Below are positions 1 through 10,200 of a stretch of DNA of 29,172 bases, one piece after another. The notes beneath the pieces were generated by a model. The model was not told where the DNA came from and made no database searches. It was given only the letters and a program-made list of their open reading frames with translations. How positions within the stretch are numbered: position 1 is the first letter of the stretch; each line of letters starts with the position of its first letter. A program made the translations under genes and the position numbers. The DNA lies in NCBI RefSeq assembly GCF_000003605.2, contig NW_003130231.1, forward strand, positions 1-29,172. Reading direction: 5' to 3'. This DNA is from Saccoglossus kowalevskii. Taxonomy: Eukaryota; Hemichordata; Enteropneusta; Harrimaniidae.

Positions 1-114
1 ATGGTTATAACGGCAGTTGTCTGCAAAGTTGGTTATAATGGCAGTTTTTCTGCAAAGTTGGTTATAATGGCAGTTGTCTGCAAAGTTGGTTATAACGGCA
101 GTTGTCTGCAAAGT
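1..114 (+). repeat. T/C-type monomer block at the left edge
   Basis: Four monomers alternate ACGG and ATGG at positions 9-12. One has an expanded T run (GCAGTTTTTCTGC, one base longer than usual). The block is cut by the window start. Confidence 0.8.
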
Positions 115-629
115 AGGTTATAAAGCCAGTTGTCTGCAAAGTTGGGTATAAAGGCAGTTGTTTGCAAAGTTTGTTATGAAGCCAGTTGTCTGCAAAGTTT
201 ATTATAAAGCCAGTAGTCTGCAAAGTTGATTATAAAGGCAGTTGTCTGCAAAGCTGGTTATAAAGGCAGTTGTCTGCAAAGTTTGTTATAAAGGCGATTG
301 TCTGCAAAGTGGTTTATAAAGGCAGTTGTCTGCAAAGTTGGGTATAAAGTCAGTTGTCCGCAAAGTTGGTTATAAAGGCAGTTGTCTGCAAAGTTTGTTA
401 TGAAACCAGTTGTCTGCAAACTTGGTTAAAAAGGCAGTTGTCTACAAAGTTTGTTATAAAGGCAGTTGTCTGCAAAGTTTGTTATAAAGGCGATTGTCTG
501 CAAAGTTTATTATAAAGGCAGTTGTCTGCATAGTTGGTTATAAAGGCAATTGTCTGCAAAGTTGGTTATAAATGGTTATAATGGCAGTTGTCTACAAAGT
601 TGGTTATTTATGCAGTTGTCTGCAAAGTT
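115..629 (+). repeat. A-type module, partial, oldest-looking copy
   Basis: The monomer order (GGGTATAAAGG, TTGTTATGAAGCC, TTATTATAAAGCC, GATTATAAAGG, CTGGTTATAAAGG, TTGTTATAAAGGCG, GGGTATAAAGTCAG, GGTTAAAAAGG, then a 9-bp-insertion monomer) matches the A module at 3681-4640 with several monomers missing. Its insertion monomer, starting at 564, carries one extra A between the two GGTTATA copies (10 bp rather than 9), so it is a divergent allele of that marker. Confidence 0.75.
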
Positions 630-1887
630 GGTTATAAAGGCAGTAGTCTACAAAGTTGGTTATACAGAAAGTTGTCTGCAAAGTTTGTTATAAAGGCGAT
701 TGTCTGCAAAGTTTGTTATAAAGGCAGTTGTCTGCAAAGTTGGTTATAAAGGCAATTGTCTCCAAAGTTGGTTATAAAGGCATTTGTCTGCAAAGTTGGG
801 TATAAAGTCAGTTGTCTGCAAAGTTGATTATAAAGGCAGTTGTCTGCAAAGTTTGTTATGAAGCCAGTTGTCTGCAAAGTTTGTTATAAAGGCGATTGTC
901 TGCAAAGTGGCTTATAAAGGCAGTTGTCTGCAAAGTTTGTTATGAAGCCAGTTGTCTGCAAAGTTGGTTATAAAGGCAGTTGTCTGCAAAGTTGGGTATA
1001 AAGTCAGTTGTCTGCAAAGTTGATTATAAAGGCAGTTGTCTGTAAAGTTTGTTATGAAGCCAGTTGTCTGCAAACTTGGTTATAAAGGCAGTTATCTGCA
1101 AAGTTGGGTATAAAGTCAGTTGTCTACAAAGTTGATTATAGAGGCAGTTGTCTGCAAAGTTTGTTATAAAGGCGATTGTCTGCAAAGTTTGTTATAAAGG
1201 CAGTTGTCTGCAAAGTTGGTTATAAAGGCAGTCGTCTGCAAAGTTTGTTATTAAGGTAGTTGTCTGCAAAGTTGGTTATAAAAGCAGTTGTCTGCAAAGT
1301 TGGTTATAAAGGCAGTTGTCTGCAAAGTTGGTTATAAAGGTAGTTGACAGCAAAGTTGGCTATTAAGGCAGTTGTCTTCAAAATTGGTTATGAAGCCAGT
1401 TGTCTGCAAAGTTGGTTATAAAAGTGATTGTCTACAAAGTTGCTTATAAAGGCAGTTTTCTGCAAAGTTTATTATAAAGGTGATTGTCTACAAAGTTGTT
1501 ATAACTGCAGTTGTCTGCAATGTTGGTTATAAAGCCAGTTGTCTGCAAAGTTGGTTATAAAAGCAGTTGTCTGCAAAGTTGGTTATAAAGGTGATTGTCT
1601 ACAAAGTTGGTTATAAGGGTAGTTGTCTGCAAAGTTGGTTATAAAGGCAGTTGTCTGCAAAATTGGTTATAAAGGCAGTTGTCTGCAAAGTTGTTTATAA
1701 AGCCAGTTGTCTGCAACGTTGGTTATAAAGCCAGTTGTCTACAAAGTTGGTTATAACGGCAGTTGTCTGCAAAGTTTATTATAAAGACAGTTGTCTGCAA
1801 AGTTGGGTATAAAGGCAGTTGTCTGCAAAGTTGATTATAAAGGCAGTTGTCTACAAAGTTGGTTATAAAGGCAGTTGTCTGCAAAGT
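630..1887 (+). repeat. B-type higher-order module, copy 1
   Basis: The module begins with two rare monomers, CAGTAGTCTAC and TTATACAGAAAG, then GTCTCC, GCATTTG at 780 and a long ordered string. That string includes TTATAGAGG, GGCTATTAAGG, GTCTTCAAAATT and a TTATAACTGCAG monomer that lacks one G (PstI site at 1505-1510). The order is the same as at 17.33-18.24 kb, down to a GCAGTTTTCTGC variant found at the same place in both copies (about 1461 and 18138). Confidence 0.85.
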
Positions 1888-2307
1888 TTGTTATAATGGC
1901 AGTTGCCTGCAAAGTTGGTTATAACGGCAGTTGTCTGTAAAGTTGGTTATAATTGCAGTTGTCTGCAAAGTTGGTTATAATGGCAGTTGTCTGCAAAGTT
2001 GGTTATAACGGCAGTTGTCTGCAAAGTTGGTTATAACGGCAGTTGTCTGCAAAGTTGGTTATAATGGCAGTTGTCTGCAAAGTTGGTTATAATGGCAGTT
2101 GTCTGCAAAGTTGGTTATAATGGCAGTTGTCTGCAAAGTTGGTTATAACGGCAGTTGTCTGCAAAGTTGGTTATAATGGCAGTTGTCTGCAAAGTTGGTT
2201 ATGAAGGCAGTTGTCTGCAAAGTTGGTTATAAATACAGTTGTCTGCAAAGTTTATTGTAAAGGCAGTTGTCTGCAAAGTTGGTTATTAAGGTAGTTGTCT
2301 GCAAAGT
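1888..2307 (+). repeat. T/C-type block with its conserved right-hand exit
   Basis: About eleven monomers with ATGG or ACGG at positions 9-12 are followed by a fixed exit: GGTTATGAAGG, GGTTATAAATACAG, TTATTGTAAAGG, GGTTATTAAGGTAG. The last part recurs at 3170-3500 at an offset of 1,202 bp, including the rare AAATACAG monomer (2231 and 3433), so the two are copies. Confidence 0.8.
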
Positions 2308-2811
2308 TTGTTATAAAGGCGATTGTCTGCAAAGTTTGTTATAAAGGCAGTTGTCTGCAAAGTTGGTTATAAAGGCAGTCGTCTGCAAAGTTTGTTATTA
2401 AGGTAGTTGTCTGCAAAGTTGGTTATAAAAGCAGTTGTCTGCAAAGTTGGTTATAAAGGCAGTTGTCTGCAAAGTTGGTTATAAAGGTAGTTGTCAGCAA
2501 AGTTGGCTATTAAGGCAGTTGTCTTCAAAATTGGTTATGAAGCCAGTTGTCTGCAAAGTTGGTTATAAAGGTGATTGTCTACAAAGTTGCTTATAAAGGC
2601 AGTTGTCTGCAAAGTTTGTTATAAAGGTGATTGTCTACAAAGTTGTTATAACTGCAGTTGTCTGCAATGTTGGTTATAAAGCCAGTTGCCTGCACAGTTG
2701 GTTATAAAAGCAGTTGTCTGCAAAGTTGGTTATAAAGGTGATTGTCTACAAAGTTGGTTATAAGGGTAGTTGTCTGCAAAGTTGGTTATTAAGGCAGTTG
2801 TCTGCAAAGTT
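2308..2811 (+). repeat. B-type module, partial copy 2
   Basis: This is the middle part of the B string: TTGTTATAAAGGCG, GGTTATAAAGGCAGTCG, TTGTTATTAAGGTAG, the GTCAGC monomer, GGCTATTAAGG, GTCTTCAAAATT, the 1-bp-deleted TTATAACTGCAG monomer (PstI at 2652-2657), then GGTTATAAGGGTAG and GGTTATTAAGG. It lacks the GCATTTG entry, so the left half was lost or never copied. Confidence 0.8.
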
Positions 2812-2949
2812 GGGTATAAAGACAGTTGTTTGCAAAGTTTGTTATGAAGCCAGTTGTCTGCAAAGTTTATTATAAAGCCAGTTGTCTGCAAAGTTGGGTA
2901 TAAAGGCAGTTGTCTGCAAAGTTGATTATAAAGGCAGTTGTCTGCAAAG
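2812..2949 (+). repeat. Short A-type fragment
   Basis: Five monomers (GGGTATAAAGACAG, TTGTTATGAAGCC, TTATTATAAAGCC, GGGTATAAAGG, GATTATAAAGG) match the left core of the A module. They end at a CTGGTTACAACGG monomer that joins an A-type left side to a T/C-type right side, a likely recombination junction. Confidence 0.7.
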
Positions 2950-3680
2950 CTGGTTACAACGGCAGTTGTCTACAAAGTTGGTTATTAAGGCAGTTTTCTG
3001 CAAAGTTGGTTACAACGGCAGTTGTCTGCAAAGTTGGTTATTAAGGCAGTTTTCTGCAAAGTTGGTTATAACGGCAGTTGTCTGCAAAGTTGGTTATAAA
3101 GGCAGTGTCTGCAAAATTGGTTATAATGGCAGTTGTCTGTAAAGTTGGTTATAATGGCAGTTGTCTGCAAAGTTGGTTATAATGGCAGTTGTCTGCAAAG
3201 TTGGTTATAACGGCAGTTGTCTGCAAAGTTTGTTATAACGGCAGTTGTCTGCAAAGTTGGTTATAATGGCAGTTGTCTGCAAAGTTGGTTATAATGGCAG
3301 TTGTCTGCAAAGTTGGTTATAATGGCAGTTGTCTGCAAAGTTGGTTATAACGGCAGTTGTCTGCAAAGTTGGTTATAATGGCAGTTGTCTGCAAAGTTGG
3401 TTATGAAGGCAGTTGTCTGCAAAGTTGGTTATAAATACAGTTGTCTGCAAAGTTTATTGTAAAGGCAGTTGTCTGCAAAGTTGGTTATTAAGGTAGTTGT
3501 CTTCAAAGTTGGTTATAATGGCAGTTGTCTGCAAAGTTGGTTATAATGGCAGTTGTCTGCAAAGTTGGTTATAACGGCAGTTGTCTGCAAAGTTGGTTAT
3601 AATGGCAGTTGTCTGCAAAGTTGGATATGAAGGCAGTTGTCTGCAAAGTTGGTTATAAAGGCAGTTGTCTGCAAAGTTTA
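2950..3680 (+). repeat. T/C-type block with a 56-bp dimer and two exits
   Basis: The left part has a two-monomer unit repeated: GGTTATTAAGGCAG with TTTTCTGC, then TTACAACGG or TTATAACGG. Because TTATTAA and TTACAA lack the TTATAA stop of the standard monomer, this stretch holds a long plus-strand open frame. The rest is ATGG/ACGG monomers with two exits of the GGTTATGAAGG/TTATTGTAAAGG kind, near 3400-3480 and 3620-3690. Confidence 0.75.
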
Positions 3681-4640
3681 TTGTAAAGGCAGTTGTCAGC
3701 AAAGTGGGTTATAAGGCAGTTGTCTGCACAGTTGATTATAAAGGCAGTTGTCTGCAAAGTTTGTTATGAAACCAGTTGTCTGCAAAGTTTATTATAAAGC
3801 CAGTTGTCTGCAAAGTTGGGTATAAAGGCAGTTGTTTGCAAAATTTGTTATGAAGCCAGTTGTCTGCAAAGTTTATTATAAAGCCAGTTGTCTGCAAAGT
3901 TGGGTATAAAGGCAGTTGTCTGCAAAGTTGATTATAAAGGCAGTTGTCTGCAAAGCTGGTTATAAAGGCAGTTGTCTGCAAAGTTTGTTGTAAAGGCGAT
4001 TGTCTGCAAAGTGGGTTATAAAGGCAGTTGTCTGCAAAGTTTGTTATGAAGCCAGTTGTCTGCAAAGTTGGTTATAAAGGCAGTTGTCTGCAAAGTTGGG
4101 TATAAAGTCAGTTGTCTGCAAAATTGATTATGAAGGCAGTTGTCTGCAAAGTTTGTTATGAAGCCAGTTGTCTGCAAACTTGGTTAAAAAGGCAGTTGTC
4201 TACAAAGTTGGTTATAAAGGCAGTTGTCTGCAAAGTTTGTTATAAAGGCGATTGTCTGCAAAGTTTGTCATAAAGGCAGTTGTCGGCAAAGTTGGTTATA
4301 AAGGCAATTGTCTGCAAAGTTGGTTATAATGGTTATAATGGCAGTTGTCTACAAAGTTGGTTATTTAGGCAGTTGTCTGCAAAGTTGGTTATAAATGCAG
4401 TCGTCTGCAAAGTTGGTTATTAAGGTAGTTGTCTGCAAAGTTGGTTATAAAAGTAGTTGTCTGCAAAGTTGGTTATAAAGGCAGTTGTCCGCAATGTTGG
4501 TTGTAAAGGTAGTTGTGAGCAAAGTTGGGTATTAAGGCAGTTGTCTTCAAAATTGGTTATAAAGCCAGTTGTCTGAAAAGGTGGTTATAAAAGTGATTGT
4601 CTACAAAGTTGGTTATAAGGGAAGTTGTCTGTAACGTTGG
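3681..4640 (+). repeat. A-type module, well-preserved copy
   Basis: It runs from CACAGTTGATTATAAAGG and TTGTTATGAAACC through paired TTATTATAAAGCC/GGGTATAAAGG units, GGGTATAAAGTCAG and the GGTTAAAAAGG monomer. It continues through TTGTCATAAAGG with GTCGGC to the 9-bp duplication GGTTATAAT at 4322-4330 and 4331-4339, then GTCTAC and TTATTTAGG. It ends in a C-like tail with GTGAGC, GTCTTCAAAATT and CTGAAAAG. A 1-bp deletion (TTATAAGGCAG) lies near 3710. Confidence 0.85.
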
Positions 4641-6720
4641 TTATTAAGGCAGTTGTCTGCAAAGTTGGTTACAACGGCAGTTGTCTGCAAAGTTGGGTAT
4701 AACGGCAGTTGTCTGCAAAGTTGGTTATAATGGCAGTTGTCAGCAAAGTTGGTTATAACGGCAGTTGTCTGCAAATTTGGTTATAATGGCAGTTGTCTGC
4801 AAAGTTGGTTATAATGGCAGTTGTCTGCAAAGTTGGTTATAATGGCAGTTGTCTGCAAAGTTGGTTATAATGGCAGTTGTCTGCAAAGTTGGTTACAACG
4901 GCAGTTGTCTGCAAAGTTGGTTACAACGGCAGTTGTCTGCAAAGTTGGGTATAACGGCAGTTGTCTGCAAAGTTGGTTATAATGGCAGTTGTCAGCAAAG
5001 TTGGTTATAACGGCAGTTGTCTGCAAAGTTGGTTATAATGGCAGTTGTCTGCAAAGTTGGGTATAACGGCAGTTGTCTGCAAATTTGGTTATAATGGCAG
5101 TTGTCTGCAAAGTTGGTTATAATGGCAGTTGTCTGCAAAGTTGGTTATAATGGCAGTTGTCTGCAAAGTTGGTTATAATGGCAGTTGTCTGCAAAGTTGG
5201 TTATAACGGCAGTTGTCTGCAAAGTTGGTTATAAAGGCAGTTGTCTGCAAAGTTTATTGTAAAGGCAGTTGTCTGCAAAGTTGGTTATTAAGGTAGTTGT
5301 CTGCAAAGTTGGTTATAAAAGCAGTTGTCTGCAAAGTTGGTTATAAAGGCAGTTGTCTGCAATGTTGGTTATAAAGATAGTTGTCAGCAAAGTTGGGTAT
5401 TAAGGCAGTTGTCTTCAAAATTGGTTATAAAGCCAGTTGTCTGAAAAGTTGGTTATAAAGGTGATTGTCTACAAAGTTGGTTATAAGGGTAGTTGTCTGC
5501 AAAGTTGGTTATTAAGGCAGTTGTCTGCAAAGTTGGTTATGAAGACAGTTGTCTGCAAAGTTGGTTATAAAAGCAGTTGTCTGCAAAGTTGGTTTTAATG
5601 GCAGTTGTCTGCAAAGTTGGTTATAATGGCAGTTGTCTTCAAAATTGGTTATAAAGCCAGTTGTCTGAAAAGTTGGTTATAAAGGTAATTGTCTACAAAG
5701 TTGGTTATAAGGGTAGTTGTCTGCCAAGTTGGTTATTAAGGCAGTTGTCTGCAAAGTTGGTTACAACGGCAGTTGTCTGCAAAGTTGGGTATAACGGCAG
5801 TTGTCTGCAAAGTTGGTTATAATGGCAGTTGTCAGCAAAGTTGGTTATAACAGCAGTTGTCTGCAAAGTTGGTTATAATGGCAGTTGTCTGCAAAGTTGG
5901 GTATAACGGCAGTTGTCTGCAAATTTGGTTATAACGGCAGTTGTCTGCAAAGTTGGTTATAATGACAGTTGTCTGCAAAGTTGGTTATAATGGCAGTTGT
6001 CTGCAAAGTTGGTTATAATGGCAGTTGTCTGCAAAGTTGGTTATAACGGCAGTTTTCTGCAAAGTTGGTTATAATGGCAGCTGTCTGCAAAGTTGGTTAT
6101 GAAGGCAGTTGTCTGCAAAGTTGGTTATAAAGGCAGTTGTCTGCAAAGTTTATTGTAAAGGCAGTTGTCTGCAAAGTTGGTTATTAAGGTAGTTGTCTGC
6201 AAAGTTGGTTATAAAAGCAGTTGTCTGCAAAGTTGGTTATAAAGGCAGTTGTCTGCAATGTTGGTTATAAAGATAGTTGTCAGCAAAGTTGGGTATAAAG
6301 GCAGTTGTCTTCAAAATTGGTTATAAAGCCAGTTGTCTGAAAAGTTGGTTATAAAGGTGATTGTCTACAAAGTTGGTTATAAGGGTAGTTGTCTGCAAAG
6401 TTGGTTATTAAGGCAGTTGTCTGCAAAGTTGGTTATGAAGACAGATGTCTGCAAAGTTGGTTATAAAAGCAGTTGTCTGCAAAGTTGGTTTTAATGGCAG
6501 TTGTCTGCAAAGATTGGTTATAATGGCAGTTGTCTGCAAAGTTGGTTATAATGGCAGTTGTCTGCAAAGTTGGTTATGATGGCAGTTGTCTGCAAAGTTG
6601 GTTATAACGGCAGTTGTCTGCAAAGTTGGTTATAATGGCAGTTGTCTGCAAAGTTGGTTATGAAGGCAGTTGTCTGCAAAGTTGGTTATAAAGGCAGTTG
6701 TCTGCAAAGTTTATTGTAAA
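4641..6720 (+). repeat. T/C and C blocks duplicated in tandem (840-896 bp)
   Basis: The segment from 4911 to about 5620 reappears from 5751 to about 6516. The GTCAGC marker at 4991 recurs at 5831 (840 bp, exactly 30 monomers). The CAATG marker at 5360 and GGTTTTAATGG at 5591 recur at 6256 and 6487 (896 bp, 32 monomers). The 56-bp change is two extra monomers in the right copy (GGTTATAATGGCAGCTG and GGTTATGAAGG). A +1 indel (GCAAAGATTGG) sits near 6510. Confidence 0.85.
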
Positions 6721-7990
6721 GGCAGTTGTCTGCAAAGTTTGTTGTAAAGTCAGCTGTCTGCAAAGTGGGTTATAAAGGCAGTTGTCTGCACAGTTGATTA
6801 TAAAGGCAGTTGTCTGCAAAGTTTGTTATGAAACCAGTTGTCTGCCAAGTTTATTATTAAGCCAGTTGTCTGCAAAGTTGGGTATAAAATCAGTTGTCTG
6901 CAAAGTTGATTATAAAGGCAGTTGTCTGCAAAGTTTGTTATGAAGCCAGTTGTCTGCAAACTTGGTTAAAAAGGCAGTTGTCCACAAAGTTGGTTATAAA
7001 AGCAGTTGTCTGCAAAGTATGTTATAAAGGCGATTGTCTGCAAAGTTTGTTATAAAGGCAGTTGTCTGCAAAGTTGGTTATAAAGGCAATTGTCTGCAAA
7101 GTTTGTTATGAAGCCAGTTGTCTGCAAACTTGGTTAAAAAGGCAGTTGTCTACAAAGTTGGTTATAAAGGCAGTTGTCTGCAAAGTTTGTTATTAAGGCG
7201 ATTGTCTGCAAAGTTTATTATAAAGGCAGTTGTCTGCAAAGTTGGTTATAAAGGCAATTGTCTGCAAAGTTGGTTATAATGGTTATAATGGCAGTTGTCT
7301 ACAAAGTTGGTTATTTAGGCAGTTGTCTGCAAAGTTGGTTATAAAGGCAGTTGTCTGCAAAGTTGGTTATAAAGCCAGTTGTCTGCAAAGTTGGGTATAA
7401 AGGCAGTTGTCTGCAAAGTTTGTTATGAAGCCAGTTGTCTGCAAAGTTTATTATAAAGCCAGTTGTCTGCAAAGTTGGGTATAAAGGCAGTTGTCTGCAA
7501 AGTTGATTATAAAGGCAATTGTCTGCAAAGCTGGTTATAAAGGCAGTTGTCTGCAAAGTTTGTTATAAAGGCGATTGTCTGCAAAGTGGGTTATAAAGGC
7601 AGTTGTCTGTAAAGTTTGTTATGAAGCCAGTTGTCTGTAAAGTTGGTTATAAAGGCAGTTGTCTGCAAAGTTGGGTATAAAGTCAGTTGTCTGCAAAGTT
7701 GATTATAAAGGCAGTTGTCTGCAAAGTTTGTTATGAAGCCAGTTGTCTGCAAACTTGGTTAAAAAGGCAGTTGTCTACAAAGTTGGTTATAAAGGCAGTT
7801 GTCTGCAAAGTTTGTTATAAAGGCGATTGTCTGCAAAGTTTGTTATAAAGGCAGTTGTCGGCAAAGTTGGTTATAAAGGCAATTGTCTGCAAAGTTGGTT
7901 ATAATGGTTATAATGGCAGTTGTCTACAAAGTTGGTTATTTAGGCAGTTGTCTGCAAAGTTGGTTATAAAGGCAGTCGTCTGCAAAGTTG
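6721..7990 (+). repeat. A-type modules in tandem, with a 625-bp period
   Basis: Three GGTTAAAAAGG monomers (near 6959, 7131, 7749) and two 9-bp duplications (7272-7289 and 7897-7914) show repeated right halves of the A module. The two 9-bp marks are 625 bp apart, which is 22 monomers plus 9. The left part carries TTATTATTAAGCC and GTATGTTATAAAGGCG variants not seen in the other copies. Confidence 0.8.
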
Positions 7991-9540
7991 GCTATTAAGG
8001 TAGTTGTCTGCAAAGTTGGTTATAAAAGCAGTTGTCTGCAAAGTTGGTTATAAAGGCAGTTGTCTGCAATGTTGGTTGTAAAGTTAGTTGTGAGCAAAGT
8101 TGGTTATTAAGGCAGTTGTCTTCAAAATTGGTTATAAAGCCAGTTGTCTGAAAAGTTGGTTATAAAGGTGGTTGTCTACAAAGTTGGTTATAAGGGTAGT
8201 TGTCTGCAAAGTTGGTTATTAAGGCAGTTGTCTGCAAAGTTGGTTACAACGGCAGTTGTCTGCAAAGTTGGGTATAACGGCAGTTGTCTGCAAAGTTGGT
8301 TATAATGGCAGTTGTCAGCAAAGTTGGTTATAACGGCAGTTGTCTGCAAAGTTGGTTATAATGGCAGTTGTCTGCAAAGTTGGGTATAACGGCAGTTGTC
8401 TGCAAAGTTGGTTATAATGGCAGCTGTCTGCAAAGTTGGTTATGAAGGCAGTTATCTGCAAAGTTGGTTATAAAGGCAGTTGTCTGCAAAGTTTATTGTA
8501 AAGGCAGTTGTCTGCAAAGTTGGTTATTAAGGTAGTTGTCTGCAAAGTTGGTTATAAAAGCAGTTGTCTACAAAGTTGGTTATAAAGGCAGTTGTCTGCA
8601 AAGTTGGTTATAAAGGCAGTCGTCTGCAAAGTTGGTTATTGAGGTAGTTGTCTGCAAAGTTGGTTATAAAAGCAGTTGTCTGCAAAGTTGGTTATAAAGG
8701 CAGTTGTCTGCAATGTTGGTTGTAAAGGTAGTTGTGAGCAAAGTTGGGTATTAATGCAGTTGTCTTCAAAATTGGTTATAAAGCCAGTTGTCTGAAAAGT
8801 TGGTTATAAAGGTAATTGTCTACAAAGTTGGTTATAAGGGTAGTTGTCTGCCAAGTTGGTTATTAAGGCAGTTGTCTGCAAAGTTGGTTACAACGGCAGT
8901 TGTCTGCAAAGTTGGGTATAACGGCAGTTGTCTGCAAAGTTGGTTATAAAGGCAGTTGTCTGCAATGTTGGTTATAAAGATAGTTGTCAGCAAAGTTGGG
9001 TATTAAGGCAGTTGTCTTCAAAATTGGTTATAAAGCCAGTTGTCTGCAAAGTTGGTTATTAAGGTAGTTGTCTGCAAAGTTGGTTATAAAAGCAGTTGTC
9101 TGCAAAGTTGGTTATAAAGGCAGTTGTCTGCAATGTTGGTTATAAAGATAGTTGTCAGCAAAGTTGGGTATTAAGGCAGTTGTCTTCAAAATTGGTTATA
9201 AAGCCAGTTGTCTGAAAAGTTGGTTATAAAGGTGATTGTCTACAAAGTTGGTTATAAGGGTAGTTGTCTGCAAAGTTGGTTATTAAGGCAGTTGTCTGCA
9301 AAGTTGGTTATGAAGACAGTTGTCTGCAAAGTTGGTTATAAAAGCAGTTGTCTGCAAAGTTGGTTTTAATGGCAGTTGTCTGCAAAGTTGGTTATAATGG
9401 CAGTTGTCTGCAAAGTTGGTTATAATGGCAGTTGTCTGCAAAGTTGGTTATGATGGCAGTTGTCTGCAAAGTTGGTTATAACGGCAGTTGTCTGCAAAGT
9501 TGGTTATAATGGCAGTTGTCTGCAAAGTTGGATATGAAGG
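7991..9540 (+). repeat. C-type modules with T/C inserts, including a 168-bp duplication
   Basis: C strings run GGTTATTAAGGTAG, GGTTATAAAAGCAG, CAATG-marked monomer, TATAAAGATAG with GTCAGC, GGGTATTAAGG, GTCTTCAAAATT, CTGAAAAG, GGTTATAAGGGTAG. Within them a six-monomer unit is doubled: CAATG at 8963 and 9131, CTTCAAAA at 9016 and 9184, both 168 bp apart. T/C runs interrupt at about 8240-8440 and 9365-9540. A GTGAGC variant marks the copies near 8090 and 8730. Confidence 0.8.
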
Positions 9541-10200
9541 CAGTTGTCTTCAAAGTTGGTTATAAAGGCAGTTGTCTGCAAAGTTTATTGTAAAGGCAGT
9601 TGTCAGCAAAGTTTGTTGTAAAGGCCGTTGTCTGCAAAGTGGGTTATAAAGGCAGTTGTCTGCACAGTTGATTATAAAGGCAGTTGTCTGCACAGTTGAT
9701 TATAAAGGCAGTTGTCTGCAAAGTTTGTTATGAAACCAGTTGTCTGCAAAGTTTATTATAAAGCCAGTTGTCTGCAAAGTTGGGTATAAAGGCAGTTGTT
9801 TGCAAAGTTTGTTATGAAGCCAGTTGTCTGCAAAGTTTATTATAAAGCCAGTTGTCTGCAAAGTTGGGTATAAAGGCAGTTGTCTGCAAAGTTGATTATA
9901 AAGGCAATTGTCTGCAAAGCTGGTTATAAAGGCAGTTGTCTGCAAAGTTTGTTATAAAGGCGATTGTCTGCAAAGTGGGTTATAAAGGCAGTTGTCTGTA
10001 AAGTTTGTTATGAAGCCAGTTGTCTGTAAAGTTGGTTATAAAGGCCAGTTGTCTGCAAAGTTGGGTATAAAGTCAGTTGTCTGCAAAGTTGATTATAAAG
10101 GCAGTTGTCTGCAAAGTTTGTTATGAAGCCAGTGTCTGCAAAGTTTGTTATAAAGGCGATTGTCTGCAAAGTGGCTTATAAATGCAGTTGTCTGCAAAGT
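9541..10200 (+). repeat. A-type module, left two-thirds only
   Basis: The left end has a doubled CACAGTTGATTATAAAGG monomer (9661-9700), then TTGTTATGAAACC and the paired TTATTATAAAGCC/GGGTATAAAGG units. It breaks off near 10130 before any GGTTAAAAAGG or 9-bp-insertion monomer. Two indels lie in it: +1 in TATAAAGGCCAG near 10040 and -1 in CCAGTGTCTGC near 10130. The loss of the usual right half suggests a recombination junction at 10130-10200. Confidence 0.75.

Noticed and set aside
2882-3142. 86-residue plus-strand open frame with a 28-residue repeat (cysteine- and lysine-rich).
   Set aside because: It exists only because consecutive ATTAA and ACAAC monomers lack the stop-forming TTATAA. 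It is read straight through the satellite, with no change in base use or repeat phase at its ends and no upstream signal. Same verdict for those at 10804, 14845, 20066, 23516 and 27259.
3700-3720. Scattered single-base losses such as TTATAAGGCAG read as biological markers.
   Set aside because: Unshared single-base indels may be sequencing or consensus errors. Only those repeated in several modules were used as evidence of descent.
3736-4065. 109-residue minus-strand open frame, the longest in the window, and recurring 81-residue frames at 7311, 9700, 16168, 22094, 22318, 24122, 24346, 26174 and 26398.
   Set aside because: They arise where GGGTATAAA monomers remove the minus-strand stop every third monomer. 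Their repetition reflects copying of the A module and other higher-order units, not selection on a protein. Several overlap end to start by 22 bases, as expected from phase, not from an operon.
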